A stretch of DNA of 49,146 bases from an uncultured marine group I thaumarchaeote (GTDB lineage Archaea > Thermoproteota > Nitrososphaeria > Nitrososphaerales > Nitrosopumilaceae), in assembly GCA_902606965.1 (NCBI GenBank), contig CACLIK010000004.1, forward strand, positions 1 through 49,146, written 5' to 3'. Positions within the stretch are counted from its first letter, which is position 1; every line of letters begins with the position of its first letter. The notes below the pieces were generated by a model. It saw nothing but the letters and a program-made list of their open reading frames with translations, ran no database searches and was not told the origin of the DNA. Position numbers and translations under genes: made by a program. Positions 25,852 to 34,317 of the stretch are shown piece after piece.

Positions 25852-26930
25852 TCCGAGCGCCTTTCAAAGTTTTCAATATCCCCTGGTGTTCCTAATAGAG
25901 AGAAATCATCAGCTAAATCAATCACAAATTTTTTTCCTTGCTTGATTAAAATATTGTATAATTCGGAAACATAGTATTCATTATTAGTTTTTGAGTTATT
26001 TGACAGCATCAATTCTGCAGCATTGACAAAATCTTTACCCCTAGTGAATACGTATAATCCAGTAGACGCAATATTAGAAATTGCTTCTTTTTCCTTCGTT
26101 CTTTTAACAAATTCAGAATCTAATTCAATGAAACTTAGCTTGCTATCATGAGAATTAATGGCACCCAATAATCCATCTATATTTGTATTTTTTATAGTAA
26201 GCAGTTTTGATTTTAAACGCGTTGATTCAAAATATGTATCAATATTATAGATCACTAAGGAAGATTCATTATTGATATATTTTTTTGCATGTAATACAGT
26301 TTCTACTTGTCCATCAGTAGTTTTATCTAAAAGTATTATCTCATAATTCAAACTGGGAAATTTTTTTTCCATGTTTTTTTTAATGAAATTTTTAACTTCA
26401 TATTTTTTTTCATGTTCGTCTAAACAAATGAAGATAACCTTACTAGCAATATCTAACGGTAAACTTCTTACTGACCATTCAAATAAAGTTCGTCCCTTAG
26501 TTTCAATTAGAAATTTTGGTTTAAGAATACCTTGATCTTTAAACCTTTGTCCTTTTCCAGCCATTGGAATAACAAAAATTGGTTCAATCTCTTTCATTTT
26601 CTTTTCAAGTTGTTTTACAGATGAGAATGTAATACCTAAATCATCAATGTAAACATCTCCATATGGTTTACCATAATGAATTTCATCAAATTGGACATCC
26701 CATTTTTTTAACCATTCAGAGGTTACAGGACCAATTTTTTTAATTACTTCTTCAACATTTCCATCGCAAGTTTTCATATGTCTTCCAGTATGAATAATCA
26801 AATAATGACCATCTTTTTTCCATTCTCTCATTTTTGATATAACATCCTCATTTGGTTGCACTTCAAGGTATGTCTCGTTTGGTTTTTTCAATGAACAGAT
26901 CACTCCATCTAAGTCAAGTACTATTCGCAT
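25848..26930 (-). CDS. Bifunctional HAD phosphatase / nucleotidyltransferase
   Basis: Start at ATG 26930 (MRIVLDLDGVIC); a GTG at 26945 would add five residues. Residues 1-112 are a small HAD domain of the capsule-locus type: DLDGV with Asp6 and Asp8, HTGRH near 47-51 and DVYIDDLG near 92-99. Residues 116-360 are a nucleotidyltransferase with an intact loop PMAGKGQRF (Gly125-Arg129), LKPKFLIE and NIDTYF as the metal site. It likely removes one phosphate and activates a sugar-1-phosphate or similar, acting with the fusion that overlaps it by 4 nt. HAD plus nucleotidyltransferase pairs recall the heptose route, but no heptose isomerase is visible. Confidence 0.78.
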   Translation of the reverse strand: MRIVLDLDGVICSLKKPNETYLEVQPNEDVISKMREWKKDGHYLIIHTGRHMKTCDGNVEEVIKKIGPVTSEWLKKWDVQFDEIHYGKPYGDVYIDDLGITFSSVKQLEKKMKEIEPIFVIPMAGKGQRFKDQGILKPKFLIETKGRTLFEWSVRSLPLDIASKVIFICLDEHEKKYEVKNFIKKNMEKKFPSLNYEIILLDKTTDGQVETVLHAKKYINNESSLVIYNIDTYFESTRLKSKLLTIKNTNIDGLLGAINSHDSKLSFIELDSEFVKRTKEKEAISNIASTGLYVFTRGKDFVNAAELMLSNNSKTNNEYYVSELYNILIKQGKKFVIDLADDFSLLGTPGDIENFERRSD

Positions 26931-27041
26931 TCTATCACTAGTCACAAATCAAATTTAGGTCAAAAAAACCTTTAGAAGTAAAGCTCCGTATTGAAGCATA
27001 GATATCTTTAGATTAATCTAGCGTGGATTTCACCATATTAT

Positions 27042-27995
27042 ATGAAAATTATGATAACCGGTGGTATGGGTTTCATTGGAAGTCACTTATCTGAACAACT
27101 ACTTATCGAGAAACACAACTTGGTTATTCTTACGAAGAGTTTTGTTAAAAAACATAATATCACTAATATTTCCAAAAAAATTAAAATAGAAAAAATTGAT
27201 GTAACTAATTTTAAAAAACTTAGTCAAAGTATACAAAAAAATAAACCTGATGTTATTATTCATTTAGCTGGACAAACATCACACTCACAATCTTTTGAAA
27301 AACCACTGAATGATGTTGATTCTAATACTAAATCAACTTTATTCATTTTAGAGGAAATTAGAAAAAAGAAATTAAAATGTAGATTTATTCTAGGTAGTAC
27401 ATTCGTTGTAATTGGTCGTCCAGAAAAACTTCCTGTAGATGAAAGAACTACCTGCTTGCCAACTATGATTTATGGTGTAAATAGATTGGCAAGTGAATAT
27501 TATTGTAAAATATACCATGAGGTTTATGGCATTGATACTGTAGTATTTCGAATAACAAATTCTTTCGGTCCAAAGGAACAGGTTGTATCAAATAAAAACG
27601 CAGTAAACTTTTTGATACATCAAGCTTTCTTAGGAAAGACTATAACAATTTTCAAAAAGGGTAAATTTTTCCGAGATCTGATTTACATTTCGGACGTAGT
27701 TTCGGGCATTAAAATAATAATGAAAAAAGGAAAGTCGGGAGAATTGTATTGGATTTCTTCTGGTAGAAAAACCTGGTTTCATAACTTAGGAAAATCACTA
27801 GAGAAATTGACTGGTACTAAAGTAAAATTTGTCAAAGAACCCAATTATACAAAGAAAGTAGATGTAGGAAACTTTGTGGTTAATAATTCAAAATTAAGGT
27901 TACTTGGATGGAAACCTAAAATTAGTTTGGACCAAGGAATTAAAGAAACTCTGGAATATTTTAAATCAAAAAAATCGATTAATTATTTTCTGTAA
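27042..27995 (+). CDS. Extended SDR (NDP-sugar epimerase/reductase-like) with altered catalytic motif
   Basis: A 317-aa SDR. The Rossmann loop TGGMGFIG is intact at residues 6-13, as are HLAGQTSHSQSF and FRITNSFGPKE. The catalytic motif reads YGVNR (Tyr144, Arg148) where YxxxK is expected, and the strand before it is STFVVIG rather than SSxxVYG. Lysine to arginine at this site usually harms catalysis, so the protein may be a slow, specialised or binding-only member. ATG start. It stands between minus-strand genes, and its 3' end overlaps the deacetylase gene by 17 nt. Confidence 0.78.
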   Translation: MKIMITGGMGFIGSHLSEQLLIEKHNLVILTKSFVKKHNITNISKKIKIEKIDVTNFKKLSQSIQKNKPDVIIHLAGQTSHSQSFEKPLNDVDSNTKSTLFILEEIRKKKLKCRFILGSTFVVIGRPEKLPVDERTTCLPTMIYGVNRLASEYYCKIYHEVYGIDTVVFRITNSFGPKEQVVSNKNAVNFLIHQAFLGKTITIFKKGKFFRDLIYISDVVSGIKIIMKKGKSGELYWISSGRKTWFHNLGKSLEKLTGTKVKFVKEPNYTKKVDVGNFVVNNSKLRLLGWKPKISLDQGIKETLEYFKSKKSINYFL

Positions 27996-28812
27996 TATAA
28001 CGACTAAATGAAGTAAACTCGAATGATTTGAGTAGTTCTGACATTCTAGAATAGGCTTTGGATAAATTATGATATGTGGCAAATTTATCTTTGAATGGTA
28101 AATTCAGTTTTGGCATGAACTCAGGTGTTAGTTCCCAAGAATGAATGTAGAAACTTCCTGGTATGTTTTTATTTTGATAATCTTTAAGTGCATTTTTTAT
28201 GACTTTAATCGGTAGTGTTCTGAGATAGAATCCACCTGCGGCAGGAATTTTCTTACCTAGAAATGTTGTAACCAATAAAGGAAATTCAGTTAATTTTCCA
28301 GAAGAATCATTTTTGTCAATGGAGTTACTTGTAATTTTATATGGTTTATGCTCCGCATGTGGTGAACCATACAAACTAGTTTTAGCAGGAACAATACTGC
28401 TATCATATATGTAATTATTTTCTTCCAAAATATCAATCGCCCATGAGCTAAAATTATTTAATGAAAATGTTGGAGCCCTAAAACCTCGTGACTTACCATT
28501 TGTTAATTTTTCAAATTTTTTAACTTCATCAGAAAACTTTTCTTTAAAACCAGGTGAATCTAATCTATTATGATACATGGTATGAAATCCAATTTCGTGA
28601 TCATTCTCAATAATTTTATCAAGAATATCAGGTTGAATTTCTAATAATTCACCTACCACAAAAAATGTTGCAGACGTTTCATGTTTTCTTAGCAAATCCA
28701 GTATTTTGTCAATACCATTAATAACCGAAGGATCATGTTTTTCATTTTTAATATTTTGTTTAATTAATTCTGGATGGTACCACTCTTCAAAATCAATTCC
28801 TAAAATATTCAA
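27979..28812 (-). CDS. Polysaccharide deacetylase (NodB-fold, DUF3473-type)
   Basis: A 277-aa carbohydrate esterase 4-type enzyme. It begins with NILGIDFEEWYHPE, has the NodB-fold strands ATFFVVGELLE and NDHEIGFHTMYHN (metal histidines near residue 97), RGFRAPTFS and GSFYIHSWEL near the C-terminus. The family removes N-acetyl groups from amino sugars in polysaccharides or lipid-linked precursors; no signal peptide is visible, so it should act in the cytoplasm on a precursor. TTG start, which fits the first strand exactly. The acyltransferase gene is 9 nt upstream, suggesting deacetylation followed by transfer of another acyl group. Confidence 0.86.
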   Translation of the reverse strand: MNILGIDFEEWYHPELIKQNIKNEKHDPSVINGIDKILDLLRKHETSATFFVVGELLEIQPDILDKIIENDHEIGFHTMYHNRLDSPGFKEKFSDEVKKFEKLTNGKSRGFRAPTFSLNNFSSWAIDILEENNYIYDSSIVPAKTSLYGSPHAEHKPYKITSNSIDKNDSSGKLTEFPLLVTTFLGKKIPAAGGFYLRTLPIKVIKNALKDYQNKNIPGSFYIHSWELTPEFMPKLNLPFKDKFATYHNLSKAYSRMSELLKSFEFTSFSRYITENN

Positions 28813-28821
28813 TTTACCCTT

Positions 28822-29355
28822 TTAACGATTGATTTTTTTTACTACTCTTGCTGGATTTCCTACAGCAACGCAATAGTCAGGAATATCTTGAACTACAACA
28901 CTTCTTGGTGAAATTATAGAATTTTCACCTATTGTAACTCCTGCAATAACTATAGCACCAGGATTAATTACTGCACCAGATTTTATGTTTACTTTTTCTA
29001 TCTTTCTTGGATATTCTCCATTTTTTAAAAATAAATTTGCAGATGGATTGCTATGAGCAAAGATCATTGAGTGTGAACCTAAAGTAACATTATCACCGAT
29101 ATTTACTAATTCAGGATAGATTAGATCAATTAGAACATAGGGATTAAAATGACAATTACGGCCAATTTTTACACCTCGCATTTTTTGCATTTTTACAGCA
29201 AATCCTGAACTAGGGGTTGAATATGCAATAGAATGTAAAATCCAACTTCGCAAAAATTTTATCTTAAATTTTAAGCTGCCAAATCTTCCTGAATATCCAT
29301 AATACTCCATTACCTCTTTCTCATTTATTGGAAAGGGATTATCATCTTCAGTCAT
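28822..29355 (-). CDS. Left-handed beta-helix (hexapeptide) acyltransferase, WbbJ-like
   Basis: A 177-aa O- or N-acyltransferase of the LbH family. Hexapeptide turns run from about residue 65: RGVKIGRNCHFNPY, ELVNIGDNVTLGS, the catalytic-histidine region MIFAHSN, then INPGAIVIAGVTIGENSIIS and CVAVGNPARVV. The standard donor is acetyl-CoA. It is divergent from the FkbH-ACP operon and cotranscribed with a deacetylase, so an ACP-bound acyl group is a tempting donor; that is inference. ATG start at 29355; a second ATG at residue 16 is possible. Confidence 0.85.
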   Translation of the reverse strand: MTEDDNPFPINEKEVMEYYGYSGRFGSLKFKIKFLRSWILHSIAYSTPSSGFAVKMQKMRGVKIGRNCHFNPYVLIDLIYPELVNIGDNVTLGSHSMIFAHSNPSANLFLKNGEYPRKIEKVNIKSGAVINPGAIVIAGVTIGENSIISPRSVVVQDIPDYCVAVGNPARVVKKINR

Positions 29356-29409
29356 GGTGTAATCATGACTACAGAATACTTTTTGCTTGTAAAGCTTTCT
29401 GATAAAAAA

Positions 29410-29423
29410 TAGTAGAAATACTA
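29410..29423. repeat. Small inverted repeat in the divergent promoter region
   Basis: TAGTA-GAAA-TACTA lies just upstream of an A/T-rich TATA-like element (29427-29436) in the 111-nt gap between the acyltransferase and FkbH genes. Five-base arms are short, so an operator role is only a possibility. Confidence 0.25.
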
Positions 29424-29466
29424 CACAATATTTATTGTTGAATTTAGTACTTTACCAAATAGAGAC

Positions 29467-31212
29467 TTGGAAAGAAAATTATCAGAATACATCTCACTTT
29501 CACAAACTATTGATGTATCTAAATCTAGCAAAAAAATTAAAGTTGGAATATTATCTAGTTTTACGATTAATGGATTGAGCGAAACTTTAACTGTAAAATG
29601 TTCAGAATTAGATATTCAATGTAAAACCTATGTTGCCGGATATAACCAATATAATCAAGAGATTTTAGATTCGAAATCCAAACTTTACTCATTTTCACCA
29701 GATATTACATTTCTAATTATCGATATACGCACATTATTGAATAAAATATTCCACCATCCATATTCTATTTCTTCATCAGAGCGTAAAAAAATTGTAAACG
29801 AAAAGATTAGTGAATTAGGTAATTTGATTCTACAATTTAAAAAGAATTGTAGTTCTAAATTAATTATATCTAATTTTTCTTTGCCTTCCTATTCTCCAGG
29901 TGGTTTGATTGAAACAAAATCTGAATTTGGATTTCATGATATGATCAATGAAATAAATCAAGGACTTTCTAAAATTATAAAGGACGAATCTTCTGTTTAT
30001 GTTTACAATTTTAATCAATTTGTTTCTAAATTTGGTGAAAAGAATATTTTTGATTACAGACAGTTTTTCATAGGAGATATCAAAATTGCATTTGATTATA
30101 TTCCATATTTAGCTAATGACTTGATGGGTTATGTCAAGCCCATGTTAGGTCTTAATAAAAAATGCATAGTTCTTGATTTAGATAATACGTTATGGGGCGG
30201 CATTGTTGGTGAGGATGAATTTGATGGAATTGAACTTGGGCAATCATCAAATGGTAAGGCATTTGTTGAATTTCAAAAGCATCTTTTGTCTCTTTGGCAA
30301 CAAGGAATTATTCTAGCAATAAACAGTAAAAATAATTTTGAAGATGCAATTAAGGTTATCAAAGAACATCCAGATATGATTTTAAGAGAAGAACATTTTG
30401 CAAGCTTACAGATTAATTGGAATGATAAGGCACAAAATCTCAAAGCGATTTCTGAAGAACTAAACATTGGTCTTGGTAGTATTGTATATTTTGACGATGA
30501 TCCAGTTAATCAAGAGAGAATTAAACAGGAAATACCTGAAGTTTTAACCGTAGAATTACCAAAGGATCCGTCTCAATATACAGACATTCTAATGAGTTTA
30601 AATGATTTTAACGTCTTACAGAAAACTGATGAGGATCTAAAAAGAGGTAAAATGTATTCTCAACAAAGACAAAGATCAGAATTAGAGCAATCTGCAAAGA
30701 GCATTGATGATTTCTTAAAACAACTAAATATTAAAGTCAAAATAAAAAAAGCAGACAAATTTACTATACCAAGAATTTCGCAACTAACTCTAAAAACCAA
30801 TCAATTTAACCTCACAACAAAGCGATATCAGGAAGAAGACATTAACAAATTTTCAAGTGATAATAATATGATTGTGGGATGTGCACAAATCGAAGATAAA
30901 TTTGGGGATAGTGGCATTACAAATGCCTTCATAATTGAAAAAAATGATAAGGAATGGAAAATTGATACATTTCTGCTCAGCTGTAGAGTGATTGGTAGAG
31001 GAATTGAAGATGCTATAATCTCTTATATTTTAAAAGAAGCAAAGAATCAAGGCGTAGAAAAGATCAGGGCAGATTTTATTCCAACCAAAAAAAATAATCC
31101 TGCTGAATCATTCTTACCTAATTATGGATTCAAAAAGGAAAATGAATATTGGGTATATGACCTGAAGGATTCAATAAAAACTCCTTCTCATTTACTATTG
31201 GAGGTAGAATGA
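29467..31212 (+). CDS. FkbH-like glyceryl-ACP-forming HAD enzyme
   Basis: A 581-aa protein of the FkbH family, which in methoxymalonyl-ACP pathways takes the glyceryl group of 1,3-bisphosphoglycerate, removes the phosphate and loads it on an acyl carrier protein. Residues 1-225 are the SGNH-like N-terminal region. The HAD motif VLDLDNTLWGG has Asp237 as nucleophile and Asp239 as acid, then INSKNN and VYFDDDPVNQ. The C-terminus (about 430-560) is GNAT-like. TTG start. Its stop overlaps the ACP gene, which puts its expected partner in the same operon. Glyceryl is the known chemistry of the family; the real acyl group here is untested. Confidence 0.88.
   Translation: MERKLSEYISLSQTIDVSKSSKKIKVGILSSFTINGLSETLTVKCSELDIQCKTYVAGYNQYNQEILDSKSKLYSFSPDITFLIIDIRTLLNKIFHHPYSISSSERKKIVNEKISELGNLILQFKKNCSSKLIISNFSLPSYSPGGLIETKSEFGFHDMINEINQGLSKIIKDESSVYVYNFNQFVSKFGEKNIFDYRQFFIGDIKIAFDYIPYLANDLMGYVKPMLGLNKKCIVLDLDNTLWGGIVGEDEFDGIELGQSSNGKAFVEFQKHLLSLWQQGIILAINSKNNFEDAIKVIKEHPDMILREEHFASLQINWNDKAQNLKAISEELNIGLGSIVYFDDDPVNQERIKQEIPEVLTVELPKDPSQYTDILMSLNDFNVLQKTDEDLKRGKMYSQQRQRSELEQSAKSIDDFLKQLNIKVKIKKADKFTIPRISQLTLKTNQFNLTTKRYQEEDINKFSSDNNMIVGCAQIEDKFGDSGITNAFIIEKNDKEWKIDTFLLSCRVIGRGIEDAIISYILKEAKNQGVEKIRADFIPTKKNNPAESFLPNYGFKKENEYWVYDLKDSIKTPSHLLLEVE
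31200..31205 (+). promoter_or_regulatory. Ribosome binding site of the ACP gene
   Basis: GGAGGT lies inside the end of the FkbH gene. It is 6 nt before the second of two consecutive ATGs (31212) and only 3 nt before the first (31209), which favours 31212 as start. Confidence 0.6.
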
Positions 31213-31451
31213 TGTCCAAAAAACTTTATGATATTATTTCGAAAGTATTTTCCATCCAAATATCAGAAATAAATGATGAATCTAGCCCAGAAACAATTGA
31301 ATCTTGGGATTCCTTTAATGGATTAATTTTAGTTGATGAACTTGAAAATAGTTTCAATATTAAATTCTCAATATCAGAAATAATTGATGTTAAAAATGTG
31401 AAAGACATTAAAAGACATCTAAAAAATCATGGAGTTGATTTGAATGACTGA
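31212..31451 (+). CDS. Acyl carrier protein
   Basis: A 79-aa four-helix carrier protein. Ser34 in ESWDSFNGL matches the DSL-type attachment site for 4'-phosphopantetheine, here DSF. Flanking helices (KLYDIISKVF, ILVDELENSF, VKDIKRHLKNHG) and the acidic character are typical. It overlaps the FkbH stop and the MaoC start, so it is translationally coupled to both. Archaea do not normally make ACP for lipids, so this is a dedicated carrier for the operon. The gene holds the whole protein; an alternative ATG at 31209 adds one Met. Confidence 0.9.
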   Translation: MSKKLYDIISKVFSIQISEINDESSPETIESWDSFNGLILVDELENSFNIKFSISEIIDVKNVKDIKRHLKNHGVDLND

Positions 31452-31875
31452 AAAACCATCAGAATATTCTTTTGACGAAATCGAATTAGGTATGCAAAAA
31501 AGCTTCAAAGTTGATATCTCAAAAAATATGTTGGATGCATTTGGACGTGATACAGGAGATCATAATCCATTACATATGAGCGAAGAATATGCTTCTTCAA
31601 CTTCTTTTAAAAAAAGAGTTTGTAGTGGGATGTTTTTGTCCTCATTTTTCTCTAGACTAGTTGGTATGTATTTACCAGGCAAACATGCGCTTCACATATC
31701 TCAATCCTTGAATTTTGTCAATCCATGCTTTATCGGCGAAACGATCACTGTTGGAGGTAAAGTTATTGACAAAAGTCCTGCCACTAAAATCATCAAATTA
31801 GAAACTACAATTACTAATGAGTCAGGTAAGAGAATTATTGATGGAAATGCACAAGTAATTGTTAGAGATGATTGA
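31444..31875 (+). CDS. MaoC-like (R)-enoyl hydratase/dehydratase, hot-dog fold
   Basis: A 143-aa single hot-dog protein of the PhaJ/MaoC type, which adds or removes water across a 2-enoyl thioester. The catalytic signature is TGDHNPLH with Asp39 and His44, the same spacing as in (R)-specific enoyl-CoA hydratase, and FxxxxxSGMFL and LNFVNPCFIGETI follow. The start ATG lies 8 nt before the end of the ACP stop. In this operon the substrate is likely an acyl-ACP, for example dehydration of the glyceryl or a 3-hydroxyacyl unit; that is inference. Confidence 0.88.
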   Translation: MTEKPSEYSFDEIELGMQKSFKVDISKNMLDAFGRDTGDHNPLHMSEEYASSTSFKKRVCSGMFLSSFFSRLVGMYLPGKHALHISQSLNFVNPCFIGETITVGGKVIDKSPATKIIKLETTITNESGKRIIDGNAQVIVRDD

Positions 31876-32221
31876 AAATTTAGGAGTAGGAATAGATATT
31901 ATTGAAGTATCACGTTTTAGAAGAAAAAAATATGAAGAAAACAGGAATTTTTATAAAAAAATCTTTGTTAAATCAGAACTCGATTATTGTCTAAAATTTA
32001 AAAATTCAGCCGAACGGTTTGCAGGAAAATTTGCAATTAAGGAGGCAGTGATAAAATCAATATCAGAAAAAATCAGATTTCTTGATATAGAAACATCTCA
32101 TTTAAAATCAAAACCCATAGTAAGAATAAAAAAATCTCGAGAAAAATACAATTTCATTGCTTCACTTTCTCATGAAAATGATTTTGCTGTTGCAGTAGTC
32201 ATCTCAGAGAAAATCAAATAA
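31868..32221 (+). CDS. acpS: Holo-[acyl carrier protein] synthase
   Basis: A 117-aa AcpS-type phosphopantetheinyl transferase that moves 4'-phosphopantetheine from CoA to the serine of ACP. GVGIDIIEVSRF has the metal Asp10, and RFAGKFAIKEAVIK has Glu59, the second metal ligand. AcpS-size length and both motifs are intact. The start is set at ATG 31868, which overlaps the MaoC stop by 8 nt; TTG 31859 would add three residues. Its 3' end overlaps the convergent GT2 by 8 nt. An ACP plus its own activating enzyme in one operon makes the carrier system self-contained. Confidence 0.9.
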   Translation: MIENLGVGIDIIEVSRFRRKKYEENRNFYKKIFVKSELDYCLKFKNSAERFAGKFAIKEAVIKSISEKIRFLDIETSHLKSKPIVRIKKSREKYNFIASLSHENDFAVAVVISEKIK

Positions 32222-33254
32222 TTTTCTTTTTTACTTTTTTGCTTAATTTTGATAAAACTGAATTGAATGATCCATTCATAAAATTATCTGAAACATTTGT
32301 CGGTACAAAAATCTCATCAGGGAATTCTTGAATTAGCTTTTCATCTGGAACTATTTTTTTCTTTTCTAATTCTTGATATTTTGCTTCAATGAATTTTCTA
32401 TTTCTTCTAATATCTAATTCTGCTTTGATTTTTGCGCCTAGAAATCCCTTTGATATGTAAAAAAACCAAACAAAAAGATCTACCAAGCACAATGAAGAGT
32501 ACATTTTTGCATACGTGTTTTTAGAATAGTGAGTTAAAAGACAGTATTTTCTATTTCTTTCTAACCAATAGAATTTTTTTGCAGACCATTTCAGTGAATA
32601 ACTTTCAACATGATAAATTTTTGATTTTGGAACATAGTATGAATTTATTCCAATTTGTGATGCTCTCCAACCTAAATCTAAATCATCATGATATAAAAAA
32701 AGAAAAGAATCTAGCAATCCAACTTTATCCAAAACATTTCTTGAGGTAAACAAACATGTCCCTGACGCATAGCCAATTTTTTTAATTTTTTCATCAATCT
32801 CCTCATCTTTTTTACCTTTGTCTTTTGCAAAACCAAATCCAAAAACATGCAACATATTTCCAGTGCTCTGTAAAACTTGTTTTTCATTCAATGAAAGAAT
32901 TTTTGGTTGGTATAATCCCTCTCCAAATTTATTATATGCAGAAAGTAATTCTTCAATCCAATTAGATTCTACAATTGTATCAGGGTTAAGAATTATAATG
33001 TAATCTCCTTTCGCTTCTCTGATTCCAATATTATTTCCTTCACAATATCCAAAGTTTTTATCATTTTGAATTAATTTTATGTCTGGATATTTTTCTTTAC
33101 ACATTTTTTGACTTTTATCAGTTGAAATATTATCAACCACAATAATCTCTAAGTTTTTGTATATTGATTTTTTGATAGACTCTATACAATTTAGTAATAA
33201 CTCTCCTGCATTATAGTTCAATACTACTACACTAATTAACGGGTTTTCATTCAT
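32214..33254 (-). CDS. Glycosyltransferase family 2, rhamnosyltransferase-like
   Basis: A 346-aa GT-A enzyme. VVVLNYNAGELLLNCIES at the N-terminus, VVDNISTDKSQKM near residue 38, NFGYCEGNNIGI, and ILNPDTIVESNWI near 92 as the metal site. FLYHDDLDLGWRASQ near 190 is the acceptor/base motif seen in rhamnosyl and dTDP-sugar transferases. No membrane helix except a short hydrophobic patch near 255. It is upstream-coupled to no gene but lies 52 nt after rmlA and rmlB on the same strand, so use of an RmlA/B-derived dTDP-sugar is plausible. Confidence 0.85.
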   Translation of the reverse strand: MNENPLISVVVLNYNAGELLLNCIESIKKSIYKNLEIIVVDNISTDKSQKMCKEKYPDIKLIQNDKNFGYCEGNNIGIREAKGDYIIILNPDTIVESNWIEELLSAYNKFGEGLYQPKILSLNEKQVLQSTGNMLHVFGFGFAKDKGKKDEEIDEKIKKIGYASGTCLFTSRNVLDKVGLLDSFLFLYHDDLDLGWRASQIGINSYYVPKSKIYHVESYSLKWSAKKFYWLERNRKYCLLTHYSKNTYAKMYSSLCLVDLFVWFFYISKGFLGAKIKAELDIRRNRKFIEAKYQELEKKKIVPDEKLIQEFPDEIFVPTNVSDNFMNGSFNSVLSKLSKKVKKKII

Positions 33255-33306
33255 ATTTCAAATATTTTTCACTTGGATATTTACTCTTACTAATCAAAAA
33301 TTCTTC

Positions 33307-34287
33307 TTACAAAGTAATTTTTGTCCCTTCCCCAAGTAAGAAAACTTTCTTAGTTTTATCTTTATTATTACCATGTAGATGGCAATTTGCTGAAATTATA
33401 CTATCTTTGATGTTTAAACCACCATCTATTTTACAACCAGACATTATTATGGAATTTTCTATAACAACATCAGATGATATTATTGTATCATCACCTATGC
33501 TTACATTACGGCCAATCAGAGCAGATTCGTCAATCTTACAGTTTTTACCAATTATAGATCCTGTTTGGTTACAAATATTCTCCAACACTTGTCTATTTGC
33601 ATTTAAAATATCCTCTGGAGTACCAGTATCTTTCCAGTAATCTGTTATTATTTCGTAACCAATATTGTCATTTTGTTTTAATAAATTATCTAACGCATCT
33701 GTTATCTCTAATTCATTTCTCCAGGATGGTTTCAAATTATCTATGACTTCAAAAATTTGTGGAGTTAACAAGTAAATACCAGTTACTGCTAGATTTGATG
33801 CTGGTTTTTTTGGTTTTTCTGTGATTTTTACAATCTTTTCATTTTCAACATCCGCAATTCCAAATCTACTTGGGTTATCTACTTCACATAACAAAACTGT
33901 GGCATCATAATCTGATTTGGTAAAATTTTCTACAAAACCTGTGATGGATTTTTGTATAATATTATCTCCTAGAAAAACAAGAAATTTTTCATTATTGATA
34001 AATTCCTTGCATAATCTAATTGCATGTGCAATTCCTCTAGGCTCATCCTGTTCAATGTATGTAAGATTTACACCAAAGTTTTCTCCATTTCCATAATACT
34101 CTCTAACTTTGTTTGCACCTAGACCACCTATGATGATAGCAATATCTGTAATATCAGCATCACGAATTGATTCAATACAATATTGCGACATGGGTTTGTT
34201 CGCTATTGGTAAAAGTTGTTTTGGACCAGTATGGGTTAGTGGTCTTAATCTCGTTCCATGTCCACCATGAAGAATAATTCCTTTCAT
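33307..34287 (-). CDS. rmlA: Glucose-1-phosphate thymidylyltransferase
   Basis: Makes dTDP-glucose from dTTP and glucose-1-phosphate. The start at ATG 34287 gives MKGIILHGGHGTRLRPLTH, the canonical N-terminus; GTG 34305 or ATG 34302 are less likely. Residues 1-235 are the catalytic domain, with FLGDNI near 110 and DYWKDTGTPEDIL near 222. A C-terminal left-handed beta-helix tail (IGKNCKIDESALIGRNV onward) marks the long archaeal type, 326 aa. It follows rmlB by 30 nt on the same strand. Confidence 0.93.
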   Translation of the reverse strand: MKGIILHGGHGTRLRPLTHTGPKQLLPIANKPMSQYCIESIRDADITDIAIIIGGLGANKVREYYGNGENFGVNLTYIEQDEPRGIAHAIRLCKEFINNEKFLVFLGDNIIQKSITGFVENFTKSDYDATVLLCEVDNPSRFGIADVENEKIVKITEKPKKPASNLAVTGIYLLTPQIFEVIDNLKPSWRNELEITDALDNLLKQNDNIGYEIITDYWKDTGTPEDILNANRQVLENICNQTGSIIGKNCKIDESALIGRNVSIGDDTIISSDVVIENSIIMSGCKIDGGLNIKDSIISANCHLHGNNKDKTKKVFLLGEGTKITL

Positions 34288-34317
34288 TTTAATCACAGAC
34301 ATCACATAAAATTAAAT

